64,000 nt of DNA. Origin: Chitinophaga pinensis. GTDB taxonomy: Bacteria > Bacteroidota > Bacteroidia > M30B66. How positions within the stretch are numbered: the stretch's first letter is position 1; each line of letters starts with the position of its first letter. Made by a program: the position numbers and the translations under genes. The notes beneath the pieces were generated by a model that was not told the DNA's origin, searched no databases, and saw only the letters and a list, made by a program, of their open reading frames with translations. The stretch is from the NCBI GenBank assembly GCA_945883545.1, contig CAMCXT010000005.1, positions 1 through 64,000 of the forward strand, in the 5' to 3' direction. Below are positions 7,154-16,496 of the stretch, one piece after another.

Positions 7154-8379
7154 TAATCTTTACTCTGATTCTGGAATGCACCAAAGTCGAACTGCAAAGT
7201 GAAACGCAAGGTGTTTTCGAGTGGATTACGCTGTTGTGTAGGAATTAGGTAAGCCAAGTCAAGTGTAAATACGTTAAATTTCACTCCAGCACCCAAAGTA
7301 AAATAGCGACGATTTCCTTTTGTTGGATGTTCGTGAAAGTATCCTGTTCGGATGGCGAATAGATTGTTATACATGTATTCGATACCTCCGCAAAGATTGA
7401 TTTCTCTGAGTTCTTCTTTTAACACATTACGAGTTCCATCTGCATTCAAAACGCCAGGAGCATCAGCAAAAGATTGTAGGATTCCAGAAACGATACCCAC
7501 ATTGTTTTCTTTACCAGCAGTTATTTCACCGTTGTTATTGGCATCACGAACTGGAGGAGTTGGCACCAAAAGCTTGTTCATATCAAACAAGAAAGTGAAA
7601 GCATTGTAATCGTCAACTTTCAATTTCAAGCTATTGCTGATTCGAAGATTCATCGGAATGAAATCACGATCTGCTGATTTTGTGTAGGAGATTTTTGCAC
7701 CAATGTTCGAGAATGAAGCACCGAAAGCATATGTTGATTTTTTACCACCAAGCTTAATGTCGTCGTTTACATAGTAAGTCGAAATATCTGCTGCTACAGA
7801 TGTTCCTGGAAACGATGGCGTACCCTGAACATCAATACCTCCTGTAAGATTTGAGTAAATAAAGCGTAGCGCTAAACCACCACTCCAACGATCGCTGAAT
7901 CTTCTTGCATAAGCAAAGTCGACTGCGAATTCGTTTGGATTAAATTGTCCTGTGGTATTTCCAAGGATGTCGGTAAAAACAATATTTCCGAGCGAGAAAT
8001 AACGCAGAGAGCCTCCAATGGTTTGGCGTTTTTTCAGTTGCTTGTACCAAGAAATGTAACCTAAGTTGATGTCTGGCACCAATTGGCGCAACCAAGGAAT
8101 ATACGACAATGAAACACCTGATTTTCCTTCAATGTTCGCCAATTTTGCTGCATTCCAATGAATAGAATTGGCATCTGGAGAAAGAGAACCTCCGGCATCG
8201 CCCAAAGCTCCAGCGCGTGCATCTGGAGAAATCATTAGCAATGGAACTGCTGTAGTTATAGTGTTAATAGTTCCGTCAAGTTCATCAACGGTGATCTGAC
8301 TTTTAGCCTCCTGTGCTACCAATCCAATGATTGCAGTTACCAATGAAAGTTGTTTCAGACTTTGTATTTTGATCATCAT
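7153..8379 (-). CDS. porV: T9SS outer membrane protein PorV (LptO)
   Basis: The start I prefer is the ATG at 8379 (a second ATG follows at once), giving 408 residues with a signal peptide ending near AKSQ. The mature N-terminus TAVPLLMISPDARAGALGDAG and the following PDANSIHWNAAKLA are diagnostic of PorV, a FadL-like beta-barrel that shuttles T9SS cargo to the PorU sortase complex. The C-terminus FDFGAF followed by a short tail suits an outer-membrane barrel. It is directly downstream of porU on the same strand (gap of about 110 bases), the order seen in flavobacterial porU/porV loci, and overlaps ispF by one base. Confidence 0.93.
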   Translation of the reverse strand: MMIKIQSLKQLSLVTAIIGLVAQEAKSQITVDELDGTINTITTAVPLLMISPDARAGALGDAGGSLSPDANSIHWNAAKLANIEGKSGVSLSYIPWLRQLVPDINLGYISWYKQLKKRQTIGGSLRYFSLGNIVFTDILGNTTGQFNPNEFAVDFAYARRFSDRWSGGLALRFIYSNLTGGIDVQGTPSFPGTSVAADISTYYVNDDIKLGGKKSTYAFGASFSNIGAKISYTKSADRDFIPMNLRISNSLKLKVDDYNAFTFLFDMNKLLVPTPPVRDANNNGEITAGKENNVGIVSGILQSFADAPGVLNADGTRNVLKEELREINLCGGIEYMYNNLFAIRTGYFHEHPTKGNRRYFTLGAGVKFNVFTLDLAYLIPTQQRNPLENTLRFTLQFDFGAFQNQSKD

Positions 8380-8490
8380 AGTTTTATGGAAATCAGTTGG
8401 CAAATATAAGGTTTCATCGATACCGCAACCTTTACGGCTTTATATGAATGTCAGTTTCTTTAATTTCTTCTTGAAAATCACATCCCAATT

Positions 8491-11400
8491 TTAGTTCAGA
8501 ATCACCAATTTCTCAATCTTTTCGGCAGATTTTCCTTCAGGGGTTACGACCTTCAATTTATACAAATATACACCTCGACCAATTTTATCGCCATAATCAT
8601 CTTGTCCGTTCCAAACTATAGGATCGGAGCGAAAACCATTGGTGGTAAATTTATCGCGAAGAGTTTTCACAATCTTCCCAGAAACAGTGAATATCTGAAT
8701 TTCAACATCCACTGGAATTCCAGGTTGATTGTATTCGAAGAAAAATTGTGTATTGGTGCTAAACGGATTGGGGTAATTCAACACATGGTCTAAGGCCAAC
8801 TCTTCGTTTTTAACCACCACAAAATCGATGCTTGCAGAAGTAGAATTGTTGGCCACATCCCAAACTTTTAAGGTTAAAGTGTGAGGTCCTTCCTCCAAAT
8901 CTCTGAATGGATAGCGGATTTTCCCTTTGCGGAAATTGTCTAGTTCCGATTCATAAAAATCATTTAATATAAATGGATTGCTGGTGTTGCCATCCAGAAC
9001 AGCGGTAATGTCGTGACCAATGCCTGTTCCAACTGTATTGATACCAATATCATCTTGAATAAAGGCTAACATGTCTGGATTTTCATCGGTGATTCCTCCG
9101 CTAACAAACTGCTCATTGTTCATGTGTAACCTCACCAATGGTCCGGTATCATCAGTAAATGGATTTTCACTGAAGCCTCCAACAATAATATTGGTAAGCG
9201 CTCCATGTGCATCAATCAAGGAGTTGTTCTTCTTTGCATAGTAGGAGATTTTACCGAAACCATAAGCCAAATTAATGTCTTTTGGCACTACAAAACTGAA
9301 AGTAAATTGACCGTTCACCACCGAAACTGGCCCTCTAAAAATCACATTTTCTTGGGTGGAGAAATTCAACACTGGGGAGGATAAATAATCATTTCCCAAT
9401 GTCGCTCTGCTTGATGATTTATCGAAAATGGTGGGTGTAACGATTCCATTAAAGTCAGTCGCAGGATTCACGCCATCTACAGAAACAAAACCACTGATGG
9501 TCACATATTCCAATGCCGACAAAGTATCAGGAAACTGTGTGGTATTTTTCCCATTCACCAAAGATGTGAAGACCTTGTGCTGCGGATAAGTCAATCGAAG
9601 TGCTGGATCGCCTAACAAGGTGAAACTTCTATTGTTAAACGACGAGCCTGTTTTGTTTTTGGCATTTCGAAGCACATCACCGAGGGTTTGAAACTGACCG
9701 TTTTGAAGGGTCAACAAGGTATCCATCACGTTTTTATTCAATGCTTGGTTTGACGTTGAAAACGTTAATCGAACGGTGGTAAACAATGCAATTCCACCAC
9801 CATCAGGATTTAGAATTACTTGTTCTCCTGCTGAGGTAAAATCCGGATCATCGAATCTACTGAATTCGCAAGTTGCGGTTAGGAAAATTGGAAGGTTATC
9901 GTAGTTATCCCACTCCAAAATCTCCTCAATGGTGATGATTCTTTCAAGTGCAAGCCCTTCCTCTCCGCCATGCCCAGCATAGTTAATCATGAGTGCGCCC
10001 TGCTCAACGCGGTTGGCGATTTCGCTATTTACCTGCGGATAGGTTTGTCCACCTGTGCCTGTTTCTTGCGGATAAGCATCGAGGTAGATTTTATCAATGT
10101 TATACTCAGGATGATTTTGGGCGATGATATTTGAAACAACTTCAGCTTGTTCTACGTGGTCGCCGCCGTCTTCATCATCGGCAATAAAACACAACACATT
10201 TCTCCAATCGCCCATTGCTTCTTGGCTGGATGCATAATGAATAATTTTATTGACCAACAGTGTGGCTTCTGCATCATTTGAAGCAGGAAGTCGACCCACG
10301 CCAATATCAAGTGATCCTGCACCTGCTGATTGTATCGATGTTCCTTCGGTAGGGTCCAACAACCCATAAAAATCGTCGGAAGCATAAGAACCAATAGGAT
10401 TCAATGACTCATTCGATTCGTAGGTCGGCAACAAAGTGGTCCCTCCGAGATTGATCTGTTTTGGACGGTAAGTTCCATCACCAAGTAAGATGAGATGTTT
10501 AGGCAACTCATCTGGATTGCTTCCTGCTCGGTTATAGAACATTTTAACAAAATTTCTGATACCTGAAATGTCTTGCTTGCCTGAAGAAAATTCGTTGTAG
10601 ATTTTTTTATCCTCGGCAACAACCACATCATAACCATCAAAATCACGGTGGTGCTGAGCCAACGTATTTGCCTGATTTAGCAATGCCGCTGATGTTACAA
10701 TGATTACGTCAGGATTGGCCAAACCATGCAGATTTTGGTTTGATACAACTCCAGCTGAAATAGGACTTGGGAAGGAAGATGATCCATAGTCAACAATAAC
10801 ATATTCTCTTAAAGAATCGGCAGTTTGCTTAAAGCGAAGCGTTGACCCAGTTAAACTTGCGCTTTGAAGTTTTGCATCATACAAATTGGTTACATCCCAG
10901 ATTTTAGAATTGGAATTAGCGTTTGAAATTTGATATTCAACCACTTGCCCACTCCCCACAAGAAGTTGATTTCTAAATGGCGTTGAAGCGCCCGACAAAG
11001 CGAGATTTCTTTGCACATTCACATCGAGGTAATCGATCCATCCAATACTGCTACTAGAAGGTTTCGTTACACTCACATTGATGGAAGATTGGTCGCCAGT
11101 AAATGTGAAAACAGATTCATTCTCTCGGGCAAAGGTGGATAAGTAATCTAAATTCGAAAGTCCACTGATTGGCTGAGAGTATGTTTGACTAGCAACACTA
11201 ACACTGTAGGAAGTCGACGATAAACCACGTGATAATAAGTTACTCACTAATTTATGTGGACCTGAAGTAAGATTGGTGAAATTAAACTGGAAAGCATGAG
11301 AATTTACAACCTCCATGCGGTTTCCAACGAATTTACGACCAGATATAAGTAGATTTTCCTCTTCATTTTCAACAAAGGCATAATCGTTAAATGTAGTAGC

Positions 11401-12318
11401 GGTAGCTGATGCCGTTAGATCCGACTCAGCTTGAGGCAACAAACGCTTTCCTGGTCCTGCATCTGCTGTGATGAAATACCAAGCTGTATCGGCATACAGA
11501 TTCTTGGTGTGCTTGAAAACTTCCTTGGTTAAATCATATTTCCAAGTAACAGGACCTTGGGCGTAAAATAAAATGAAATCACCATCATCAAAACTTGCGT
11601 CGCTTTCACCTGAAACATGGATTGCATTTTCAGCTAAATCATCAGGATAATATATATTGTTCTTTTCAGGAAGCATCGCGCCGCCGTTGCCATAAACACG
11701 TAGGTTTTGCGGATTGATGGATGCACTCATACCCAACGCAACAAGTTGTGATTTGCGAATGGTGTAAACCCCGCTTGAAGTTACGCCAACTTTATACCAA
11801 TTGCCGTTGTTAAGTACCGACTCGGTAGTAGTTGATCGAGGATTGAATTTGGCCGTTACGTTAGGGTTGATTGTTATCTGCAACTCAAATGAAACCAACT
11901 TTTCTACTGTTGAGCCAATTTTCCTAAATGGTAAAATACGATATGAAACTTGTGGCTTTTTGCGCTCATATATAATATGTGCTTCTAAAAGTGGATTCTG
12001 AGGCATTTCGACTTTCTGCAACAACACCGCTTCGTCTTTGGTAACTGACTGAAAAACTGGATTCGCAAGTTGAACTTGTTGAACAGTTCCATCAATTTTA
12101 GATGGCATTGACTCCATTAACCAAGGAACATGAACAGGATCTTCAAGATAGGATGCACCTTCGAACCAAACCGTTTTAAGCTTATCGTACTTCGAAATTT
12201 TAATTTCTTGTGGGTTACCCCATTTGATTGTCTTCTGAATCTTAACTACTTGTGCTTGAAGAGAGACACTTATTGTAGATAAGAAAAGTACTTGAAGAAA
12301 GAAAATAATCCTGACCAT
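8491..12318 (-). CDS. porU: T9SS sortase PorU (gingipain-type C25 peptidase)
   Basis: A 1275-residue secreted protease-like sortase that cleaves T9SS C-terminal signals and attaches cargo to the cell surface. It begins with a signal peptide (residues 1-22, ending SLQA). The C25 catalytic region has the histidine in MINYAGHGGEEGLALE and the cysteine in IFLTATCEFSRFDDPDF. The protein ends with a CTD-like sorting fold (LNYPNPFSTNTQF to KLVILN, about the last 95 residues), which in PorU is thought to be retained. It is divergent from the porP/sprF-like gene and upstream of porV. Confidence 0.94.
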   Translation of the reverse strand: MVRIIFFLQVLFLSTISVSLQAQVVKIQKTIKWGNPQEIKISKYDKLKTVWFEGASYLEDPVHVPWLMESMPSKIDGTVQQVQLANPVFQSVTKDEAVLLQKVEMPQNPLLEAHIIYERKKPQVSYRILPFRKIGSTVEKLVSFELQITINPNVTAKFNPRSTTTESVLNNGNWYKVGVTSSGVYTIRKSQLVALGMSASINPQNLRVYGNGGAMLPEKNNIYYPDDLAENAIHVSGESDASFDDGDFILFYAQGPVTWKYDLTKEVFKHTKNLYADTAWYFITADAGPGKRLLPQAESDLTASATATTFNDYAFVENEEENLLISGRKFVGNRMEVVNSHAFQFNFTNLTSGPHKLVSNLLSRGLSSTSYSVSVASQTYSQPISGLSNLDYLSTFARENESVFTFTGDQSSINVSVTKPSSSSIGWIDYLDVNVQRNLALSGASTPFRNQLLVGSGQVVEYQISNANSNSKIWDVTNLYDAKLQSASLTGSTLRFKQTADSLREYVIVDYGSSSFPSPISAGVVSNQNLHGLANPDVIIVTSAALLNQANTLAQHHRDFDGYDVVVAEDKKIYNEFSSGKQDISGIRNFVKMFYNRAGSNPDELPKHLILLGDGTYRPKQINLGGTTLLPTYESNESLNPIGSYASDDFYGLLDPTEGTSIQSAGAGSLDIGVGRLPASNDAEATLLVNKIIHYASSQEAMGDWRNVLCFIADDEDGGDHVEQAEVVSNIIAQNHPEYNIDKIYLDAYPQETGTGGQTYPQVNSEIANRVEQGALMINYAGHGGEEGLALERIITIEEILEWDNYDNLPIFLTATCEFSRFDDPDFTSAGEQVILNPDGGGIALFTTVRLTFSTSNQALNKNVMDTLLTLQNGQFQTLGDVLRNAKNKTGSSFNNRSFTLLGDPALRLTYPQHKVFTSLVNGKNTTQFPDTLSALEYVTISGFVSVDGVNPATDFNGIVTPTIFDKSSSRATLGNDYLSSPVLNFSTQENVIFRGPVSVVNGQFTFSFVVPKDINLAYGFGKISYYAKKNNSLIDAHGALTNIIVGGFSENPFTDDTGPLVRLHMNNEQFVSGGITDENPDMLAFIQDDIGINTVGTGIGHDITAVLDGNTSNPFILNDFYESELDNFRKGKIRYPFRDLEEGPHTLTLKVWDVANNSTSASIDFVVVKNEELALDHVLNYPNPFSTNTQFFFEYNQPGIPVDVEIQIFTVSGKIVKTLRDKFTTNGFRSDPIVWNGQDDYGDKIGRGVYLYKLKVVTPEGKSAEKIEKLVILN

Positions 12319-12588
12319 TGGTTGAAATTGCTGGTTAAAGATAAAACGTATTGCGTAATGCCGATGTTTAGAATCAGGTTAAAAACGAACTTTTAAGAAA
12401 AAAAGTAAAAATGTTACTCAGATATACGTTATTTATTAAGTTGACCGTTATGGAAAGGTGAAAATTATTTTACATTTGCTCACGAGGCAAAAAACGATGG
12501 TGATCTTACATTATTGTCATCAAAACATTTTTTTCCAAGTGAAACACTGAATTTGTTGGAAGCGTTAAATTGTATTAAATTCGTGTCG
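12319..12588. other. Divergent promoter region between porU and porP/sprF-like gene
   Basis: This 270-bp AT-rich stretch holds no gene I can support. For the plus strand there is an exact TAnnTTTG box (TACATTTG, 12471-12478). The frame of the plus gene is open back to 12514, but the signal peptide argues for the start at 12589. No large repeats were seen. Confidence 0.5.
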
Positions 12589-13551
12589 ATGTTGAAGAGG
12601 TTTATACCATTGTTGATACTGATAGCGGTATCAGCATTCGAACTCAGGGCCCAGGATCCTCAGTTCACACAGTTTTATGCAAATCCAATTTATCTCAACC
12701 CAGCCTTCGCTGGATCTGTGAGATGTTCGCGATTTGTATTAAACTATCGTAACCAATGGCCTGCTATTCCAGGGAATTTCGTCACCTACAGCGCCTCTTG
12801 GGACCAACATTTCGACGGTCTCAGCGGAGGTTTGGGTGTTATTGCGACCAATGATGTTGCAGGTGAAGGAACCTTAATCAGCACATCGGTTAGCGGCATT
12901 TATTCTTATCATCTTCCAGTTAATCGTTATTTTTCCATTAAGGCTGGATTCCAAGCAACTTATTCTAATAGGAGATTGGATTGGTCCAAACTTACTTTCG
13001 GCGATCAAATCGATACTAGATATGGTTTCATTTACAATACCCAGGAAGTTTTCGGTCCAAATTCAGTTGGCTACGTTGACTTTAGCGCAGGTGTTCTAGG
13101 CTATAGCGACAAGTTTTACTTTGGTTTTGCGGCGCACCACCTCACGCAACCTGATCAATCGTTTTTGGTTCCGACAAGCCGACTTCCAATGAAGTTTACA
13201 GGGCACATGGGTGCAGTAATTCCTTTGGGAAGAAAAACACGTTTTAATGATCCTGCTAAGATCTCACCAAGTATTCTTTACCAACGCCAACAAGACTTCC
13301 AACAACTTAATCTGGGTATGTACTTCCAAAAAAGCCCTTTCGTTGCAGGTTTATGGTATAGAAACCGCGATGCGTTTATCGCACTTGTCGGGATTCAACA
13401 AGGCTTGTTTAAATTCGGTTACAGCTACGATATCACCGTTTCTCGTCTAACCAACGCTACTGCTGGGGCTCACGAGATTTCACTTGCTATGCAATTGGAG
13501 TGTAAACCGAAAAAGAAAAGGTTCAGAACAATAAACTGTCCTTCTTTCTAG
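12589..13551 (+). CDS. PorP/SprF family type IX secretion membrane protein
   Basis: The start at 12589 gives 320 residues beginning with a signal peptide (MLKRFIPLLILIAVSAF, cleavage after LRA). The mature N-terminus QDPQFTQFYANPIYLNPAFAGS is the hallmark of the PorP/SprF family, outer-membrane barrel proteins linked to T9SS and to export or anchoring of partner adhesins. An upstream in-frame ATG at 12514 would add 25 residues that spoil the signal peptide. It is followed 54 bases later by gldJ and is likely co-transcribed. Many PorP/SprF paralogues exist per genome, so whether this is the core T9SS PorP cannot be told. Confidence 0.9.
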   Translation: MLKRFIPLLILIAVSAFELRAQDPQFTQFYANPIYLNPAFAGSVRCSRFVLNYRNQWPAIPGNFVTYSASWDQHFDGLSGGLGVIATNDVAGEGTLISTSVSGIYSYHLPVNRYFSIKAGFQATYSNRRLDWSKLTFGDQIDTRYGFIYNTQEVFGPNSVGYVDFSAGVLGYSDKFYFGFAAHHLTQPDQSFLVPTSRLPMKFTGHMGAVIPLGRKTRFNDPAKISPSILYQRQQDFQQLNLGMYFQKSPFVAGLWYRNRDAFIALVGIQQGLFKFGYSYDITVSRLTNATAGAHEISLAMQLECKPKKKRFRTINCPSF

Positions 13552-13605
13552 TTTTCTTTGCATCTAGCTAATTCAATCAAATCCTTACATCCAAATAAAT
13601 CTAAG

Positions 13606-15114
13606 ATGTTGTCAACGACCAAAAGGTTTATGTCTGCCGGAATTATCGCGTTTTCTTTAGTATCTCTCCAATCTTGTGAGACAGAAGGATCAAGCGCTAC
13701 CGGCTGGGCCTACAACGATCCGAAAAACGGAGGTTATCTGAATGTTGATTATACTGAACAGGAAACAGGTCCTGGCTTGGTATTGATCGAAGGCGGTACC
13801 TTCACAATGGGTAGAACCGAACAAGAAATCCAATACGATTGGGACAATACGCCTCGTCGTGTAACTGTTTCTTCGTTCTACATGGACCAAACGGAAATCA
13901 CAAATCAATTTTACCGCGACTACCTATATTGGTTGAAGCGTGTTTATGATGTAGATTTTCCGGATGTGGCACTTAAAGCAACTCCAGATACGCTTGTATG
14001 GCGCGATAAATTAGCATTCAATGAACCTTACGTTGAATACTATCTTCGCCATCCTGCATACAAAAACTATCCTGTTGTTGGTGTGAACTGGCTTCAAGCA
14101 AACGACTATTGCTCATGGAGAACAGACCGAGTGAATGAGTTTATCCTTGTTCGTGAAGGCGTTCTTAAAATGGATGCAGTTGGTCAGGTTGCCGATAACC
14201 ACTTCAATACAGATGCTTACCTTACTGGTCAATATGAGGGTCTCGTGAAAAACGATATCGAAGATCTTGACCCATCAAAAGGTGAAGGTGCAACACGTAA
14301 AGTGAAGATGGAAGATGGTATCATCCTTCCACGTTACCGCCTCCCAACAGAAGCAGAATGGGAATTTGCAGCTTTAGGTCTTATCGGAAATACCGAAGAA
14401 GAATTGATCACTGAACGTCGTCTTTACCCTTGGAATGGACACATCATCAGAAATGCTGATGATTCTTTCAAAGGTGAAATGATGGCTAACTTCAAGCGTG
14501 GCCGAGGTGATAACATGGGTACTGCTGGTAAATTGAACGATAACGCAGATATTACTGCTGAAGTAAATTCATATTGGCCAAACGATTATGGCTTGTACAA
14601 CATGGCTGGTAACGTTTGCGAATGGGTTATGGATGTTTACCGTCCACTTTCTCCAGAAGATGTATCTGACTTCCGTGCATTCCGCGGTAACGTTTACAAG
14701 ACTGTTGTTAGAAATGACGACGGCACTGTTGCTGACAAAGACTCATTAGGTAAAATCAAATTCCGCAACGTAACTGAAGCAGAATCTGAAGGACGCCGCA
14801 ACTACCGTAAGGCAGATAACATCAACATGGGTGATGGTGACCGCGAATCTTCTACCTCATACGGTGGAGGCGGAGACGATGAGCCAACTGAAGCTGGTGC
14901 TGATGATAAAATCATGTACGACTTTGGTGCTACTTCGATGATCAACAACAGATCACGTGTATACAAAGGTGGTTCATGGAAAGATAGAGCATATTACCTT
15001 TCACCAGGAGCTCGTCGCTATCTCGATGAACGCCTTTCAACCGACTTTATCGGATTCAGATGCGCAATGACGCGTGTTGGTAGTCCAGTTGGTTTAGGAA
15101 AAGGAAAGAAATAA
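13606..15114 (+). CDS. gldJ: Gliding motility / T9SS lipoprotein GldJ
   Basis: From ATG 13606 the protein is 502 residues, with a lipoprotein signal whose lipobox is SLQSC (about residues 20-24). The mature part has a formylglycine-generating-enzyme-like (SUMF1) fold: GPGLVLIEGGTFTMG (about residues 60-74), YRLPTEAEWEFAALG, AGNVCEWVMDVYRP and a terminal STDFIGFRCAM. The combination of GWAYNDPKNGGYL, DWDNTPRRVTVSSFYMDQTEI and a large insert matches GldJ rather than GldK; GldJ stabilises the GldKLMN machinery. Neighbours porP/sprF, porU, porV and murF agree. Codon choice favours GGT, CGT and AAC, suggesting high expression. A strong terminator follows. Confidence 0.9.
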   Translation: MLSTTKRFMSAGIIAFSLVSLQSCETEGSSATGWAYNDPKNGGYLNVDYTEQETGPGLVLIEGGTFTMGRTEQEIQYDWDNTPRRVTVSSFYMDQTEITNQFYRDYLYWLKRVYDVDFPDVALKATPDTLVWRDKLAFNEPYVEYYLRHPAYKNYPVVGVNWLQANDYCSWRTDRVNEFILVREGVLKMDAVGQVADNHFNTDAYLTGQYEGLVKNDIEDLDPSKGEGATRKVKMEDGIILPRYRLPTEAEWEFAALGLIGNTEEELITERRLYPWNGHIIRNADDSFKGEMMANFKRGRGDNMGTAGKLNDNADITAEVNSYWPNDYGLYNMAGNVCEWVMDVYRPLSPEDVSDFRAFRGNVYKTVVRNDDGTVADKDSLGKIKFRNVTEAESEGRRNYRKADNINMGDGDRESSTSYGGGGDDEPTEAGADDKIMYDFGATSMINNRSRVYKGGSWKDRAYYLSPGARRYLDERLSTDFIGFRCAMTRVGSPVGLGKGKK

Positions 15115-15132
15115 GCAGTTCACACTGTTTGC

Positions 15133-15173
15133 AGAAAGCCCGTAAATGATAAATTTACGGGCTTTCTTTTTTC
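15133..15173 (+). terminator. Intrinsic terminator of gldJ, abutting the murF start
   Basis: Perfect 15-bp stem (15133-15147 with 15153-15167), 5-nt loop, then a T-run. It ends only 2-3 bases before the murF ATG at 15176, leaving no room for a ribosome binding site after the hairpin. Confidence 0.9.
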
Positions 15174-15175
15174 AT

Positions 15176-16486
15176 ATGAACATCATCCAGGACATCCTCT
15201 ACCCTGCCTTTTTACGCCACTCAAAAATCTGCACCGATACCCGAAAAATTGAATCGGGTAGCATTTTCTTTGCCCTGAGTGGTCCCAGCTTTAATGGCAA
15301 CCAATTCGCCGAACTCGCCCTTCAAGGTGGTTGCTCTTTAGCCGTGGTGGATCAGAAGGAATTTGTCAAAGACAATCGATACATCTTGGTAGATGATAGC
15401 TTGAAGGCCTTGCAAGATCTAGCACAGCACCATCGCCGGCAGTTAAAATGCAAGGTGATTGGCATAACAGGAAGCAATGGAAAAACAACTTCCAAGGAAC
15501 TTCTTTCGAAGGTGCTGAAGAAGAAATTCAAAACTGTGGCTACCATTGGAAACCTTAATAATCATATTGGTGTGCCGCTTACTTTGTTAAGCATTCCGTT
15601 AGATACGGAAATGGCTATCATTGAAATGGGTGCTTCCAAACAAGGCGATATCAAAGAGCTCGTAGATATCGCAGAACCCGATTACGGTTATATCACCAAT
15701 ATTGGAAAAGCGCATCTCGAAGGAATGGGCGGTTATGAAGGTGTTGTAAAAACCAAAACTGAGATGTACGATTTCGTTAGATCGAACAAAGGCAAAATCT
15801 TCGTGAATACAAACCATCCAGTTTTTGTGGAGCGTTCAGCTGGTATTGAAACAATAACGTTTGGCGACGGACCTTCGAATTACGTACAAGGGAAATTCAT
15901 CGATTCAGATCCTTACTTGCGCTTCCAATGGGGAAAAGTTGAGGATGGAAATGTTGCTTCCACCCCAATTACAGAAACCTGTTTGATGGGTTTTTACAAT
16001 TACGAAAATCTACTTGCTGCTGCAACTGTTGGGATTTGGTTTGGTGTTGATCGAAACGACATCGATGAGGCATTAAGCTCCTACAATCCGTTGAACAACC
16101 GCTCCGAAATGGTCGATACCGGAAAAAATCTATTGATCATGGATGCATACAATGCCAATCCAACGAGTATGGAGGCTGCATTGAAAAACCTCGCGGGGAT
16201 GACAAAATCCCACAAAGTTGTGATTTTAGGAAAGATGATGGAACTTGGTCCAACCTGGGCAGAAGAGCACAAGAAAATCGCACAGTTAGCCACAGATTCG
16301 GGCACTGAAGCAGTGTATCTGGTTGGAAATCTATATTCAGAAGCTGGTGTTGAAAATGCAACCCGAATTTTTCAAGATGTAGCAGAAGCTTCGATTTATT
16401 TCAAAGAAAATCCCTTGAGAGAAAAGTGTATTCTCCTCAAGGGATCTAGGTCTAATCAATTGGAAATCCTAAAGGATCTCTTTTAA
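15176..16486 (+). CDS. murF: UDP-N-acetylmuramoyl-tripeptide--D-alanyl-D-alanine ligase
   Basis: A 436-residue Mur ligase that adds D-Ala-D-Ala to the peptidoglycan precursor. N-terminal CTDTRKIESGSIFFAL is the MurF substrate-binding segment, the ATP-binding P-loop is GITGSNGKTTSKE (about residues 98-110), and the C-terminal domain includes LIMDAYNANPTSMEAAL. I chose ATG 15176 because an upstream in-frame ATG at 15146 lies inside the gldJ terminator hairpin. The placement gldJ-murF is a known flavobacterial arrangement. How murF is transcribed past the hairpin is unclear: read-through or a promoter inside gldJ. Confidence 0.92.
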   Translation: MNIIQDILYPAFLRHSKICTDTRKIESGSIFFALSGPSFNGNQFAELALQGGCSLAVVDQKEFVKDNRYILVDDSLKALQDLAQHHRRQLKCKVIGITGSNGKTTSKELLSKVLKKKFKTVATIGNLNNHIGVPLTLLSIPLDTEMAIIEMGASKQGDIKELVDIAEPDYGYITNIGKAHLEGMGGYEGVVKTKTEMYDFVRSNKGKIFVNTNHPVFVERSAGIETITFGDGPSNYVQGKFIDSDPYLRFQWGKVEDGNVASTPITETCLMGFYNYENLLAAATVGIWFGVDRNDIDEALSSYNPLNNRSEMVDTGKNLLIMDAYNANPTSMEAALKNLAGMTKSHKVVILGKMMELGPTWAEEHKKIAQLATDSGTEAVYLVGNLYSEAGVENATRIFQDVAEASIYFKENPLREKCILLKGSRSNQLEILKDLF

Positions 16487-16496
16487 TCGGGAATGC

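Noticed and set aside
12514-12588. Extended N-terminus of the PorP/SprF-like protein
   Set aside because: The 25 extra residues spoil an otherwise clear signal peptide.
15146-15175. Upstream ATG for murF
   Set aside because: It lies inside the gldJ terminator hairpin and adds residues not seen in MurF.
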